64,000 nucleotides of DNA from Pseudomonas oryzicola (lineage in GTDB: Bacteria > Pseudomonadota > Gammaproteobacteria > Pseudomonadales > Pseudomonadaceae), in the NCBI RefSeq assembly GCF_014269185.2, contig NZ_JABWRZ020000001.1:3187001-3251000 (forward strand), in the 5' to 3' direction. This document shows, piece by piece, positions 1 to 8,997 of the stretch; the first letter of the stretch is position 1, and the number at the start of each line of letters is the position of its first letter. A model generated the notes under the pieces. The model was not told the DNA's origin. It searched no databases and saw only the letters and a program-made list of their open reading frames with translations. Made by a program: the position numbers and the translations under genes.

Positions 1-897
1 GGCCTGCAGATCCATGCGCGCCTGCAAGGCCGCCGCGACCTGAACCTGCTGACCTTGCCGGATGCCGAACGCAAAGACCCGCAACGCCGCCGCGAGGCAA
101 TCAACAGCGCCGACATCGCCCTGCTGTGCTTGCCTGACGACGCCGCGCGCGAAGCGGTGGCGACGATCGAAAATCCGCAGGTGCGGGTGATCGATGCAAG
201 CTCTGCGCACCGCACGGCCCCGGGTTGGGTCTATGGCCTGCCGGAACTCGACGAGCAGCAAGCCGAACGCATTGCCCACAGCAAGCGCGTCAGCAACCCC
301 GGCTGCTACCCCACCGGGGCCATCGCCCTGCTGCGGCCACTGGTCAAGGCTGGCCTGCTGCCAGCGGACTACCCGTTGAACATCCACGCCATCTCTGGTT
401 ATTCCGGTGGTGGCCGCGCGGCAGTCGAACGGCATGAACAGCCCGGTGCCGACAAGGCCCCGACCTTGCAGCTGTATGGCCTGGAGCTGACACACAAACA
501 TGTACCGGAAATCCAGCAGCACGCCGGGCTGTCGGCACGGCCGATGTTCATGCCCGGTTACGCGGCCTACCGCCAGGGCATCGTGCTGAGCATCCCGCTG
601 CAGTTGCGCCTGCTGCCCGGCCAGGTCAGCGCGGCGCAGTTGCAGGCTTGCCTGGAGCAGCATTACCAAGGGGCCCGCCACGTCCAGGTCATGCCTTTGC
701 ATCAGCACGGTGCAGCGCCCAACCTGGACCCGGAGGCCTTGAACGACAGCAACGACCTGCGCCTGGCACTGTTCGCCAACCCCGAACATGGCCAGGTATT
801 GTTGACCGCCGTGTTCGACAACCTCGGCAAAGGTGCCTCTGGGGCGGCAGTGCAAAACCTCGACCTGATGCTCGGTGCGCTGCAGCTACAAGGCTGA
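1..897 (+). CDS. argC: N-acetyl-gamma-glutamyl-phosphate reductase, type 2 (5' truncated by window)
   Basis: The open frame runs in from the left edge, so the true start lies outside the window. The product reduces N-acetylglutamyl 5-phosphate to the semialdehyde with NADPH in arginine biosynthesis, in the cytosol. The catalytic cysteine is visible in the motif [11 protein letters not shown], followed by the SGYSGGG segment and a late [12 protein letters not shown] motif, all typical of the short (about 310 residue) ArgC form. Nothing else from arginine biosynthesis is in the window. The first 18 codons before the internal ATG at 55 ([12 protein letters not shown]...) are in frame and match the expected substrate/cofactor-binding N-terminus, so that ATG is not the start. 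Confidence 0.95.
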   Translation, partial: GLQIHARLQGRRDLNLLTLPDAERKDPQRRREAINSADIALLCLPDDAAREAVATIENPQVRVIDASSAHRTAPGWVYGLPELDEQQAERIAHSKRVSNPGCYPTGAIALLRPLVKAGLLPADYPLNIHAISGYSGGGRAAVERHEQPGADKAPTLQLYGLELTHKHVPEIQQHAGLSARPMFMPGYAAYRQGIVLSIPLQLRLLPGQVSAAQLQACLEQHYQGARHVQVMPLHQHGAAPNLDPEALNDSNDLRLALFANPEHGQVLLTAVFDNLGKGASGAAVQNLDLMLGALQLQG

Positions 898-975
898 TGG
901 GTAAAACCGGTTAGACTACAGGGCCCGCGCCTGCATGGCGCGAGCCGTCTATCCAACCGCCGGAGCCCGTCCCCG

Positions 976-1662
976 ATGTTCATCCTGAGCCGCCTCGACA
1001 GCGTGCCGCCCGAATCCTTCCAGAACCAGATACGCGAACTGGTGATCCACAATGTCGGCGAACTGAGCAGTGTGGCCATCAGCGCCGACAACCCGCTGTA
1101 TCCGCTGTACCAGTACGGCGTCGGCATGGAGGTGCACCAGTACCTGCAGGCGCTGGACGGCACCCGCGGCCTGGCTGTGGCGCTGACCCTGGCGCTGGAT
1201 GCCGAAGCACCCGACCAACTGCTGGGCTTTGCCCTGTCGCTGCCTGCCGAAGACGACGAGCAGGTGTGCGCGCTGGCGTTTCTGGCCGTGCGCCCCGGCC
1301 ATCGCCGCCAGGGCATCGCCCGCGCCCTGCTGGCCGACCTGCAGGCACGCCATGCCTGCGTCGAGCTGAATGCCTTTGCCAGCCAGGTGCCGTGGTTCGA
1401 GGCCATGGGTATGCAGGTGGTGGCCGCCAATGGCCCGCAAGTGCTGATGAGCAGCACCGGGCGTGCCAGCGGTGCGTTGATCGGGCGGCTGGACATCGCG
1501 CCGATCTACCAGACGGCCGAAGTGATGCAGATTCATACCTACCTGCTCAACCAGCAAGGTGAGGAGGCAATGGTCGAAGCGGAACAGCAGCGGGATGAGC
1601 GGCTGGATGAGTTGACCGCTCAGGCACAGGCCTGTGTGCGGCAACGCAAAACCGTGCACTGA
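976..1662 (+). CDS. GNAT family N-acetyltransferase
   Basis: A 228-residue protein with the GNAT acetyl-CoA binding signature around residues 99-112 (AVRPGHRRQGIARALL, the RxxGxA loop) and a preceding beta strand. The substrate cannot be told. Start at 976 is supported by a GGAG box 12 bases upstream. The C-terminal 40 residues are charged and helical (EEAMVEAEQQRDERLDEL), outside the catalytic fold. It follows argC at 78 bases on the same strand and converges on the ABC permease gene; a REP-like hairpin separates them. Confidence 0.85.
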   Translation: MFILSRLDSVPPESFQNQIRELVIHNVGELSSVAISADNPLYPLYQYGVGMEVHQYLQALDGTRGLAVALTLALDAEAPDQLLGFALSLPAEDDEQVCALAFLAVRPGHRRQGIARALLADLQARHACVELNAFASQVPWFEAMGMQVVAANGPQVLMSSTGRASGALIGRLDIAPIYQTAEVMQIHTYLLNQQGEEAMVEAEQQRDERLDELTAQAQACVRQRKTVH

Positions 1663-1670
1663 TCCAAGGG

Positions 1671-1700
1671 CCTCTTTGCGGGCGTGCCCGCGAAGAAGCC
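1671..1700. repeat. REP-like palindrome between convergent genes
   Basis: A short inverted repeat, CTTTGCGGGC-GT-GCCCGCGAAG, of the Pseudomonas REP type sits between the stops of two convergent genes. It could end transcription from either side, but there is no U-run, so a terminator role is only inferred. Confidence 0.6.
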
Positions 1701-1711
1701 TCATTGGCCTT

Positions 1712-2467
1712 TCAGCCGTGCACCCAGCGCCGGTGCAAGCCACGCGCCAGGGCATCCAGCACGAACCCCAGCACCCCGATCAGCAACACCATTGCCATCA
1801 GCTCTGAATACGCCAGACGATCGCGGGTATCGAGAATGAAGTACCCCAGCCCGGCGCTCACCCCGAGCATTTCGCACGGCACCAGCACGATCCACAGAAT
1901 GCCGATGGCCAGGCGCACACCGGTGAGTACATGGCCGATCACCCCCGGCAAGATCACCTTGCACAAGGTTTCCCAGCGGGTGGCGCTCAAACTTCGGGTC
2001 AACTGCAACCAGCGCGGGTCCAGCTGCCTGACCCCGGCGGCGGTGTTCAGCAGGATTGGCCACAACGCGGCAAAGGCCAGCAGGAAATAGATCGGCTGGT
2101 CACCCACGCCCATCAGCATGACCACTACCGGCATCCACGACAGCGGCGAGATCATGCGCAGGAACTGGAACGCCGGTGTGGTCGCGGCCTCCAGCTGCCG
2201 ATAGCTGCCCACCAGCAAGCCCAGCGGCACACCGATCAGCAGCGCCAGCAGCAAGCCGATCAGGATGCGCTTGAGGCTCACCCAGATATGCCCGTAGACC
2301 TCGCCCTGCCCCAGCAACTCGGCCAGGCTGCCGAGGGTCGCCGCCGGTGCGAAGCGCGCCGACAGGCCATCCGCCTCACCGAACAGGGCAACCGCGCCCC
2401 ACCACAGCAGCAGCAAGCCCAGCAGCCCGGCCAGGCCAAGGCCGGCCTGTACGACATGCGTGCGCAT
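1712..2467 (-). CDS. ABC transporter permease, SsuC/TauC (NitT/TauT) family
   Basis: A 251-residue inner-membrane protein with about six hydrophobic segments and the binding-protein-dependent permease loop (around WMPVVVMLMGVGDQPIYFLL and the later LPGVIGHVLTGVRLAIG) that contacts the ATPase. It is the last gene of a minus-strand operon. Its ATG overlaps the TGA of the binding-protein gene by one base, so translation is probably coupled. Family members import sulfonates, taurine, nitrate or similar small anions; the actual substrate is not shown by the sequence. Confidence 0.9.
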   Translation of the reverse strand: MRTHVVQAGLGLAGLLGLLLLWWGAVALFGEADGLSARFAPAATLGSLAELLGQGEVYGHIWVSLKRILIGLLLALLIGVPLGLLVGSYRQLEAATTPAFQFLRMISPLSWMPVVVMLMGVGDQPIYFLLAFAALWPILLNTAAGVRQLDPRWLQLTRSLSATRWETLCKVILPGVIGHVLTGVRLAIGILWIVLVPCEMLGVSAGLGYFILDTRDRLAYSELMAMVLLIGVLGFVLDALARGLHRRWVHG

Positions 2468-3672
2468 CAGACCGCGAACTCCTCGTTACGCTCGAAGTTG
2501 TCGGCAATGCCGAACACCGACGGCCCGCCGACGGCGGCAATGGCGTTGCGCACGAAACGGTCATCGACCAGATCGCGCGCTGTCTGTGCCGGGTCCAGGC
2601 CGGCAAGGAACGCGTTGTCACCCTCGATCAAGGTAGTTTTCAGGCGCTTGACCAACGCTTCGGTGTAGCTCGGGTACGGGTAAGGCTGGAAGTCGATGCG
2701 TTGTTCCTCCCACTGCTGGTGGCGAATGGCGCCACTGGCGATGTAGCCGGCGCGGTCTTCGGCAGCCGGGGCCAGCACCTTGCTCAGTACCGCTGGCTCG
2801 TGCGGGGTGTACTTGTTGGGGCCGGCCTTGGATAACAGCGCAGCGGCCTCGGCGCGGTGATCACGGGTCCAGTGCTGGGCCTTGACGATGGCATTGACCA
2901 CTTTCTGCGACCAGTCCGGGCGATTGTTCAGGTCGTGCTCGTGCATGAACACCACGCAACAGGCATGGTTGCGCCAGACATCGCCGGTGAAGCGCTGCAC
3001 GCGGCCAACCTTGAGGTGCTCGGCCAGGGCGTTGAACGGTTCGGCGACGATGTAGCCGGCGATACGCTTGCTGGCCAGCGCCGGCGGCATATCGGACGGC
3101 GGCAGCACCAGCAGGTTGACCTCGCTGGCCGCCAACTGGGCATTGGCCGGTTTCGATACCGGGGTCAGGCCATTGTCGTTGAGCATCTGCTGCAGCACCA
3201 CATTGTGGATCGAGTACCAGAACGGGATGGCCACGGTCTTGCCGCCCAGTTGCTTCAGATCGGTGATATCCGGTGCCACGGTCAGGCCGGAACCGCCCAC
3301 GTGGTTCCAGGCCACCACCTTGGCCGGCACCTTGCTGGCGTAGCGGGCCCACACGGTCATTGGCGACAGCAGGTGGATGACGTTGACCTGGCCCGAGATG
3401 AACGCCTCGATCACTTGCGCCCAACTGCGCAGCAGCACCGGGCGCTCGGCCTTGATGCCTTCGGCCTCGAACAGGCCGTTGTTGTGCGCCACCAGCAGCG
3501 GCGTGGCATCAGTGATCGGCAGGTAGCCGATACGCACCGGTGCGTCCGGTTCGGCGGCAGCACGGGCCTGCAGGCTCGACAGCAACGGTAACGCACCGGC
3601 GGCGGTGAGCATGGCACTGAGCTTGAGGAAATCGCGACGCGAGGAAGAGGAACAGCAGTCATCCATGCACAT
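2467..3672 (-). CDS. ABC transporter substrate-binding protein, NitT/TauT family, Tat-type signal
   Basis: A 401-residue periplasmic solute-binding protein. The N-terminus has a twin-arginine export motif (SSRRDFLKLS, residues 10-19) followed by a hydrophobic stretch ending near ARAAAEP, so export by Tat is likely. The mature part has the NMT1/SsuA-like pattern (RIGYLPITDATPLLVAHNNG, then a VPAKVVAWNHVGGSG region). The start at 3672 is supported by a GGAGG box 7 bases upstream. The 5' end overlaps the ATPase gene by 14 bases. The unusual Cys-rich leader (MCMDDCCSSSS) precedes the Tat motif. Ligand unknown; sulfonate, nitrate or taurine-like compounds are the usual ones. Confidence 0.9.
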   Translation of the reverse strand: MCMDDCCSSSSRRDFLKLSAMLTAAGALPLLSSLQARAAAEPDAPVRIGYLPITDATPLLVAHNNGLFEAEGIKAERPVLLRSWAQVIEAFISGQVNVIHLLSPMTVWARYASKVPAKVVAWNHVGGSGLTVAPDITDLKQLGGKTVAIPFWYSIHNVVLQQMLNDNGLTPVSKPANAQLAASEVNLLVLPPSDMPPALASKRIAGYIVAEPFNALAEHLKVGRVQRFTGDVWRNHACCVVFMHEHDLNNRPDWSQKVVNAIVKAQHWTRDHRAEAAALLSKAGPNKYTPHEPAVLSKVLAPAAEDRAGYIASGAIRHQQWEEQRIDFQPYPYPSYTEALVKRLKTTLIEGDNAFLAGLDPAQTARDLVDDRFVRNAIAAVGGPSVFGIADNFERNEEFAV

Positions 3673-4480
3673 GGACAGCCTCCGAGGGCAACGGGGTTAA
3701 GGTAGGTTCGACTGTGCGGCTTGCCCGCCGAAGGGTTTTCAGTACATCGATGCGCAAGGCGCCCAGTTCTTCGACCCGCTGCGTCCGTGGTTGCGGCAGG
3801 TCGATACGCCACTGGCCAAGGATCTGCGCCGGGTGGTTACCCAGTAGCAGGACCCGGTCGGACAGCAGCAGGGCTTCGTCGATATCATGGGTGATCAGCA
3901 CCGCCGCCGTGTTGTGGGTGGCGATCAGTTGCAACAGCAACTGCTGCATATCGGCACGGGTCACTTCATCCAGCGCGCCGAACGGTTCGTCGAGCAACAG
4001 CACCTCGGGTTGCCGGGCCAGGCAACGCGCCAGCGCAGTGCGCTGGGCCATGCCGCCGGACAGTTGCGCCGGGTACTGGTTGCGCGCATGGGCCAGGCCC
4101 ACAGCGTCGATCGCATGGTCGATGCGCGCACGCCGCTCGGCCGCGGCCAGTCTTGGCTGGCGGGCGAAGTCCAGGCCGAAGGCGACGTTGTTTTCCAGGC
4201 TCAACCAGGGCAACAGGCTCGGGTCCTGGAAGGCCACGGCCAGTCGCGGGTGCGGCCCCTGCAGCGGCTGGCCGTGCAAGGTCACGCTACCGCCATGGGG
4301 TTGCTGCAGGCCGGCCAGTACCCGCAACAGACTGGACTTGCCAACCCCGCTGGGGCCAAGAATGGTCACCACTTCGCCCGCTGCCAGCTGCAGGTCGAAC
4401 TGGGTCAGCACAGCCTGCCAGCCACCTTCGCCGGGGTAACCCAGGCTGATGTCACGGGCTTCGAGTAGCACTGGGCTCAT
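3659..4480 (-). CDS. ABC transporter ATP-binding protein, SsuB/TauB type
   Basis: A 273-residue ABC ATPase: Walker A GPSGVGKSS (about residues 42-50), Q-loop AFQDPSLLPW, signature LSGGMAQR, Walker B VLLLDEPFGALD and the H-loop ITHD. It drives the SsuC-like permease and the Tat-exported binding protein encoded next. Its ATG overlaps the stop of the dehydrogenase-like gene by four bases (ATGA), so the enzyme and importer are produced from one coupled message. Length and motifs are normal for the family. Confidence 0.93.
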   Translation of the reverse strand: MSPVLLEARDISLGYPGEGGWQAVLTQFDLQLAAGEVVTILGPSGVGKSSLLRVLAGLQQPHGGSVTLHGQPLQGPHPRLAVAFQDPSLLPWLSLENNVAFGLDFARQPRLAAAERRARIDHAIDAVGLAHARNQYPAQLSGGMAQRTALARCLARQPEVLLLDEPFGALDEVTRADMQQLLLQLIATHNTAAVLITHDIDEALLLSDRVLLLGNHPAQILGQWRIDLPQPRTQRVEELGALRIDVLKTLRRASRTVEPTLTPLPSEAVHVHG

Positions 4481-5541
4481 GCCGCGCCCGCCTGGCGTTG
4501 CAGCTCGACACGCAGTTGCACCAGGCTGGGCGTGACGATCGGCACGAACGCCGACTCGCGCCAGCGGCGGGCAAAGCCTTCACCGTACTCGCTGAGGTAG
4601 GCCTTGCCGCCGCTGGCCTGCAACTCCAGCTGCACTGCGTCGGCAGCGCTTTCGGCCAAGGTGATGCGCAGTTTGAACAACGCCGCCGGCTGCTGCAGGA
4701 AGCGGCCATCGAGCAAGCCCTGCTTGAGTTCGCCCACGGTGTTTTCCAGACGCTCGCCAAGCACGCGCCGGGCTTCATCGAGGAACGAGGCACGACCATG
4801 CAGGTGCAGTTGCACCTCCTCCAGTGCCCGCCGCGCCAGGCCGATGGCCATGCCGCATTGCAGCGCCAGGAAGGCCGGGCGTACCTGCGGCAGGAACTCG
4901 CGAGCATTCTCATGCAACAGCCAGTCGCGCTGCAGTTGCACCTGGTGGAAGGCCAGGGCTGCCGTGTTGCTCGACTGCAGGCCCATCAGTTGCAGGTCGT
5001 CGGAGCGCTCCAGGCCCTCAACGTCGGAAGGAATGGCCAGCACGAACGGCGCACCACCGGCTTCGTCCTCGATGGCGGCGGCTACCACAAAGCCACTCTT
5101 GCGCAGGTTGGTCACCCAGTGCAGGCGCCCTTCCAGGTGCCAGCCGTCGGCCACCGGTCGGCCACGCACCTGCAGCGCTTCGATGCCGGACAGGAACTTC
5201 ATGGCGTTGGACAACCCGGTGGCCCCGGCCAGTTCGCCGCTTAGCAAACGCGGCAACAAGCGCTCGCGCAGGGCCTGGTTGGGGCTGTGCAACAGGTATT
5301 CGATGAAGGCACGCTGGCCCCAGCAGACGAACGCCGCTGCCAGCGAACGGCTGGCGATGGCGGCGATGGCCTCGACCGCGTCGGCCAGCCGCCCGCCCGT
5401 GCCGCCCAGTGCCGGGTCGACACCGATGCGCAGCAGCTGTGATTCGGCAATCTGGGTCAGCACCCGCTGCGGCTCGCACTGCCCTCGGTCGATAGCTTCG
5501 GCATTGGCATCCAGCCAGTGTCGAAATGCGCAATCTTGCAT
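4477..5541 (-). CDS. Acyl-CoA dehydrogenase-fold flavoprotein (monooxygenase/desulfurisation-like)
   Basis: A 354-residue protein with the acyl-CoA dehydrogenase architecture: N-terminal helical domain with a GVDPALGGTGG segment, middle beta domain (TNLRKSGFVVAAAI), and a C-terminal helical domain ending in GKAYLSEYGEGFARRWRES. Several members found next to NitT/TauT importers are flavin-dependent monooxygenases or sulfur-acquisition enzymes (the DszC/SfnB side of the family) rather than true beta-oxidation enzymes. Coupling by a four-base overlap to the importer ATPase supports a role in using the imported compound. I do not see a confident catalytic glutamate assignment, so the reaction stays open. 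Confidence 0.8.
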   Translation of the reverse strand: MQDCAFRHWLDANAEAIDRGQCEPQRVLTQIAESQLLRIGVDPALGGTGGRLADAVEAIAAIASRSLAAAFVCWGQRAFIEYLLHSPNQALRERLLPRLLSGELAGATGLSNAMKFLSGIEALQVRGRPVADGWHLEGRLHWVTNLRKSGFVVAAAIEDEAGGAPFVLAIPSDVEGLERSDDLQLMGLQSSNTAALAFHQVQLQRDWLLHENAREFLPQVRPAFLALQCGMAIGLARRALEEVQLHLHGRASFLDEARRVLGERLENTVGELKQGLLDGRFLQQPAALFKLRITLAESAADAVQLELQASGGKAYLSEYGEGFARRWRESAFVPIVTPSLVQLRVELQRQAGAA

Positions 5542-5570
5542 GTTCCTGCTCCTTTGAAAACGCCGGGGCC

Positions 5571-5608
5571 GTTTTGCGGCCCGTTCGCGGCACCAGGCCG
5601 CTCCTACA
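5571..5608. repeat. Single REP-like element
   Basis: The segment with ttcgcggc / gccgctcctac is the usual Pseudomonas REP consensus half. It lies in the 99-base gap between the AhpD-like gene and the dehydrogenase-like gene, both read leftwards, and may modulate or terminate read-through. Confidence 0.55.
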
Positions 5609-5640
5609 ACGATCGCGGTATGGCCGAGATCACACGCGGG

Positions 5641-6201
5641 TCATGCAGAAGGCTGCCAGCGGTACTTGCCCAGCTCGTCATTGAGCGGCGTCTGGGCGAA
5701 CACATTAGCAAAGTTGCACAGGGTTGCGAGGCTCACCCCCAGAATCACTTCCAGCGCGTTACCTTCGCTGAAACCGGCCGCGCGGAAGGCCTGATAAGTG
5801 GCCTCGCTGACGTTGCCACGGGTGGCGATCACTTCGCGGGCGAAGGCGGCCAGGGTTTCGTAACGCGCATCCGGCAGTTCGCCGCGGGCACGCAGGGCAT
5901 CGACCACCGCCTGCGGCAGCTTGGCCTTGTTCAGCGCCACCGCCGTATGGCCGGCCACGCAGAAGTCACAGCCATGCTGGGTGGCGGCAATCAATTGCAC
6001 CACTTCGCGTTCGGCCAGGCTCAGGTCAGCCTTGCCGTTGAGTGCCGAAACGGTCACGTAGGTTTCCAGTGCCGCCGGGGCGTTGGCCAGCACACCCAGC
6101 AGGTTGGGAATGAAGCCGGAATTCTTCTGGGCATTCTCGAGGAACGGTCGGGCCGCTTCCGGGGCGCTCTCAAGGGTGTGTAAAGTAACTCGCGACGACA
6201 T
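5641..6201 (-). CDS. Carboxymuconolactone decarboxylase / AhpD-like family protein
   Basis: 186 residues with the AhpD core: a helical domain with the redox motif around residues 98-108 (HGCDFCVAGHT, a CxxC-like Cys with conserved His) preceded by EREVVQLIAA. Members act as peroxidase partners or small-molecule thiol enzymes in the cytosol. A longer frame extends upstream to 6321, but the ATG at 6201 has a strong AGGAG box 8 bases before it and the protein begins like the family there. It is divergent from an AraC regulator (103 bases) and lies upstream of the dehydrogenase/ABC operon, so it may be part of the same response. Confidence 0.85.
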   Translation of the reverse strand: MSSRVTLHTLESAPEAARPFLENAQKNSGFIPNLLGVLANAPAALETYVTVSALNGKADLSLAEREVVQLIAATQHGCDFCVAGHTAVALNKAKLPQAVVDALRARGELPDARYETLAAFAREVIATRGNVSEATYQAFRAAGFSEGNALEVILGVSLATLCNFANVFAQTPLNDELGKYRWQPSA

Positions 6202-6303
6202 GCGGTGATCTCCTGTGATGGGTGTCACTACAGTCTGTTGGTTATAAGCATTACCCTCCATATTCATCAGTCGCCTTTCCTTGCTCTTGAGTCTTTGCAT
6301 TAG

Positions 6304-7215
6304 ATGATTTCCTCCAGCCACCTTGTCGATGGGTTATTAGAGGGCCTGGACCTTGATGCCAGCCTGTTTCATGTCGGCCGCTACTGCGGCGGCTGGCACG
6401 CCAGCACGCAAGGCATGGGCCGCGCCAGCTTCCACCTGGTGGTGCAGGGGCATTGCTGGCTGCACATCGACGGCCAGCCCGATGCCATACGCCTGGCGGC
6501 CGGCGATGCGGTGTTCCTGCTACGCGATCTTGGCTATCGCCTGGCCAGTGAGCCGGACTTGGCCGGTGCCTGTGCCCAGCCACGCCAGCCCATGCAGCCG
6601 CTGGACGCCGAAGCGGTCGATGGCGTAGGGCTGGTGTGCGGCTTTTTCCACTTCAAGCCGGGTTTGTCATCGCTGATCGTCGAGGGCCTGGCCAGCTGGA
6701 TATTGCTGCGCGCCGAAGAACCGGGCGGGCATGCAGCGCGGGCGTTGTTCGAGCTGATCCTGGAGGAATGCCGGCGCACCGCCGGCCCGTCGCAAACGTT
6801 GCTGGAGCGGTTGACGCACCTGCTGTTCCTCTATGTGCTGCGCCAGCAGGTGCATGCCGGGCAGCCACTGGGCGGGTTGGTCGCGCTTGCCCGCCAGCCG
6901 GCTTTTGCCGGGCTGCTGGCGCAATTGATCGAGCAACCGGGGCAAGCCTGGACGCTGGAAAGCATGGCGGCCTGCACCGGGTTGTCACGCTCGGCTTTTT
7001 TCAAGCGCTTCAATGAACTGGCGGGACAGTCCCCAGGGCAAGTGCTGCTGGCGTTGCGCATGCGCCATGCCAGCCAGCTGTTGCAGGCGGGGCACACCGT
7101 CGAGCAGGTGGGCGCACAGGTGGGCTATCAATCGGTTGCGGCGTTTACCCGGGCGTTCGCCAAGGCGGTGGGTGTGCAGCCAGGGGCGTATCGGCGCCAG
7201 CATGAAAGACGCTGA
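6304..7215 (+). CDS. AraC family transcriptional regulator
   Basis: 303 residues. The N-terminal half is a cupin-type sensing domain (AraC_binding/cupin_6 style, with QGHCWLHIDGQ and LAAGDAVFLL). The C-terminal 100 residues hold two helix-turn-helix units: SMAACTGLSRSAFFKRF and the conserved VGYQSVAAFTRAFAKAVG ending. It is transcribed away from the AhpD-like gene, which is the usual arrangement for a regulator and its target. The likely targets are that gene and possibly the dehydrogenase/ABC operon beyond it. No clear operator was identified in the 102-base gap. Confidence 0.9.
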   Translation: MISSSHLVDGLLEGLDLDASLFHVGRYCGGWHASTQGMGRASFHLVVQGHCWLHIDGQPDAIRLAAGDAVFLLRDLGYRLASEPDLAGACAQPRQPMQPLDAEAVDGVGLVCGFFHFKPGLSSLIVEGLASWILLRAEEPGGHAARALFELILEECRRTAGPSQTLLERLTHLLFLYVLRQQVHAGQPLGGLVALARQPAFAGLLAQLIEQPGQAWTLESMAACTGLSRSAFFKRFNELAGQSPGQVLLALRMRHASQLLQAGHTVEQVGAQVGYQSVAAFTRAFAKAVGVQPGAYRRQHERR

Positions 7216-7272
7216 GCCGTATTGCGCCTGCGATGGCTGCAAAGCAGCCCCTGTTGCAACTACACCTGTCTG

Positions 7273-8679
7273 TCAGTCATTGACACTCACCACCCGCCCC
7301 GCCTTCTCGCCAGCGTTGCCGCGAGTGGCCAGGCAGTAGTACAGCGGCACCGTCACCAGCAAGCCGAACAACCATGACAGGTCGGCCCCTTCGACAATGT
7401 TCGAATACGGCCCCGCATACAGCGACGTGTTGGCAAACGGCAACTGCACCAGGATGCCGCAGGCATAGGCAATGATCGCGTGGTGGTTGAAGCGGCCATA
7501 GATGCCGCCGTCGGCACGGAAGATCGAGGCGATGTCGTACTGGCCTTGCTTGATCAGGTAGAAGTCGATCAGGTTGATCGACGCCCACGGCACCAGTACC
7601 AGCAACAGGGCCAGGATCAGGCCGATGAACTGGCCGATGAAGTCTGCCGAAGCATTCAGCGCCACCAGGCCACACCCCAGCAGGATTACCGAAGCCAGCA
7701 TTACCCGTACCTTGATGCTCGGCGTCCACGCCGCGACGAAGGTCTGGATCGCGGTGACGATCGACAGTACTGCGCCATACAGGTTGAGGGCGTTGTGGCT
7801 GATGATGTTGAGCAGGAACAGCACCATCAGGATCGGGCCCAGCCAGCCGGTGGCCTGCTTGACCGCCTCCATCGCATCGGTGCCCTCGGGCACGCACAGT
7901 ACAGCTACCGCGCCAAAGCTGAAACACAGGATGGTACCCAGGGTGGCGCCAAGGTAGGTCGCCCAGAACGGCTTGGCGATACCCACTTCACGCGGCAGAT
8001 AGCGCGAGTAGTCGGAGGTGTACGGCGAGAAACTGATCTGCCAGATGGTGCCCAGCGATACCGTGGCGATGAAGCCCGACAGGTTGAACGCGCCACGGCT
8101 GAAGAAATCGGCCGGCAACGTCTGGGCGAACATCATGATGAAGCCGCCCAGCAACGCCGAGCCCATCACCCAGGTACCGATACGGTTGAGAACATGAATG
8201 AAGCGGTAGCCGATCACGCCGATGGCAGTGGCGCTCAGGGCGCCGATCACGATCGCGCCCGGCATTGGCACGCTCGGGGCGATGCCATGGATGGTCTTGC
8301 CCGCCAGGACGATGTTGGAAATGAAGAAGCCGACGTAGATCAGCGCCGTGAAGAACACGATCAGCAGCGCGCCGTAGCGGCCGAACTGGCCACGGCTCTG
8401 CACCATCTGCGGAATGCCCAGCTGCGGTCCCTGCGCAGAGGCCAGGGCGATGACCACGCCCCCGGCAAGATGGCCCAGCACGATGGCCACCAGCCCCCAC
8501 AGCAGGTTCAGGTGGAACACCTGGACCACCATGGCACCGGTGACGATCGGCAGTGGCGCGATGTTGGTGCTGAACCAGAGGGTGAACAGGTCACGCGCCT
8601 TCCCGTGGCGCTCGGCAGGTGGAACGTAATCGACCGTGTGGTTCTCGACAAACGGGTGTTGCGACGACGGTTGGGACAT
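7273..8679 (-). CDS. NCS1 family permease (cytosine/purine/allantoin type)
   Basis: A 468-residue polytopic membrane protein with about 12 hydrophobic segments and NCS1 motifs: a cytosolic N-terminus (VPPAERHGKARDLFTLWF), a GPQLGIPQMVQSRGQFG loop and FSPYTSDYSRYLP. Family members symport nucleobases, hydantoins, allantoin or related nitrogen heterocycles. It is divergent from the first flavin reductase of the catabolic island; its upstream region carries a site matching the palindrome at the other two island promoters, so it probably supplies the island's substrate. A closely related paralogue lies at 18398-19810. Confidence 0.92.
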   Translation of the reverse strand: MSQPSSQHPFVENHTVDYVPPAERHGKARDLFTLWFSTNIAPLPIVTGAMVVQVFHLNLLWGLVAIVLGHLAGGVVIALASAQGPQLGIPQMVQSRGQFGRYGALLIVFFTALIYVGFFISNIVLAGKTIHGIAPSVPMPGAIVIGALSATAIGVIGYRFIHVLNRIGTWVMGSALLGGFIMMFAQTLPADFFSRGAFNLSGFIATVSLGTIWQISFSPYTSDYSRYLPREVGIAKPFWATYLGATLGTILCFSFGAVAVLCVPEGTDAMEAVKQATGWLGPILMVLFLLNIISHNALNLYGAVLSIVTAIQTFVAAWTPSIKVRVMLASVILLGCGLVALNASADFIGQFIGLILALLLVLVPWASINLIDFYLIKQGQYDIASIFRADGGIYGRFNHHAIIAYACGILVQLPFANTSLYAGPYSNIVEGADLSWLFGLLVTVPLYYCLATRGNAGEKAGRVVSVND

Positions 8680-8754
8680 AGGATTTCAGCTCGAAAGGTC
8701 GTTTTTATCTTTGTAAGGAAACCGCATCAAGGCGGCCTCTCAGCTGCGGACCAT

Positions 8755-8769
8755 ATTATGGTATTCCAA
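8755..8769. promoter_or_regulatory. Candidate GntR operator, permease side (imperfect)
   Basis: ATTATGGTATTCCAA. It matches the perfect palindrome at 10749-10760 at 11 of 12 core bases (ATGGTATTCCAA against ATGGTATACCAT differs at the eighth and last bases, so 10 strict identities) and shares the preceding ATATT. It is about 80 bases upstream of the permease start. Confidence 0.5.
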
Positions 8770-8926
8770 ACTTTTGACAACACTGATCCGCAGGAAAAAC
8801 TGCCCACTGATCCGTTTGCAAAGCCTTTGTGGCGAACCGACTTCACAGCGGAACCCGCAGCATCCGTGGCCTTGCGCCGCTCATCGCGATAACCGTGAGC
8901 TTGAAAATTCCGCTTGCAAAATAGGT

Positions 8927-8945
8927 ATTACGGTATACCATCAGA
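8927..8945. promoter_or_regulatory. Candidate GntR operator, flavin reductase side
   Basis: ACGGTATACCAT followed by CAGACA. One mismatch from the perfect palindrome ATGGTATACCAT upstream of the DUF1185 gene, with the flanking CATCAGACA also shared by the two sites. It is 57 bases before the first flavin reductase start. Confidence 0.6.
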
Positions 8946-8997
8946 CACATCAACGATAAAAACCGCGGACCACCGCAGCCCCTCAGAGGTACACCCG

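Larger units (their letters stand above)
8680..8997. promoter_or_regulatory. Divergent promoter region of the catabolic island (318 bases, no gene)
   Basis: The gap between the permease and the first flavin reductase is AT-richer than its surroundings and holds two copies of the candidate GntR operator (about 8758-8769 and 8930-8941). Each lies 57-80 bases from the nearer start codon. No short ORF with a credible ribosome site was found. Confidence 0.6.
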
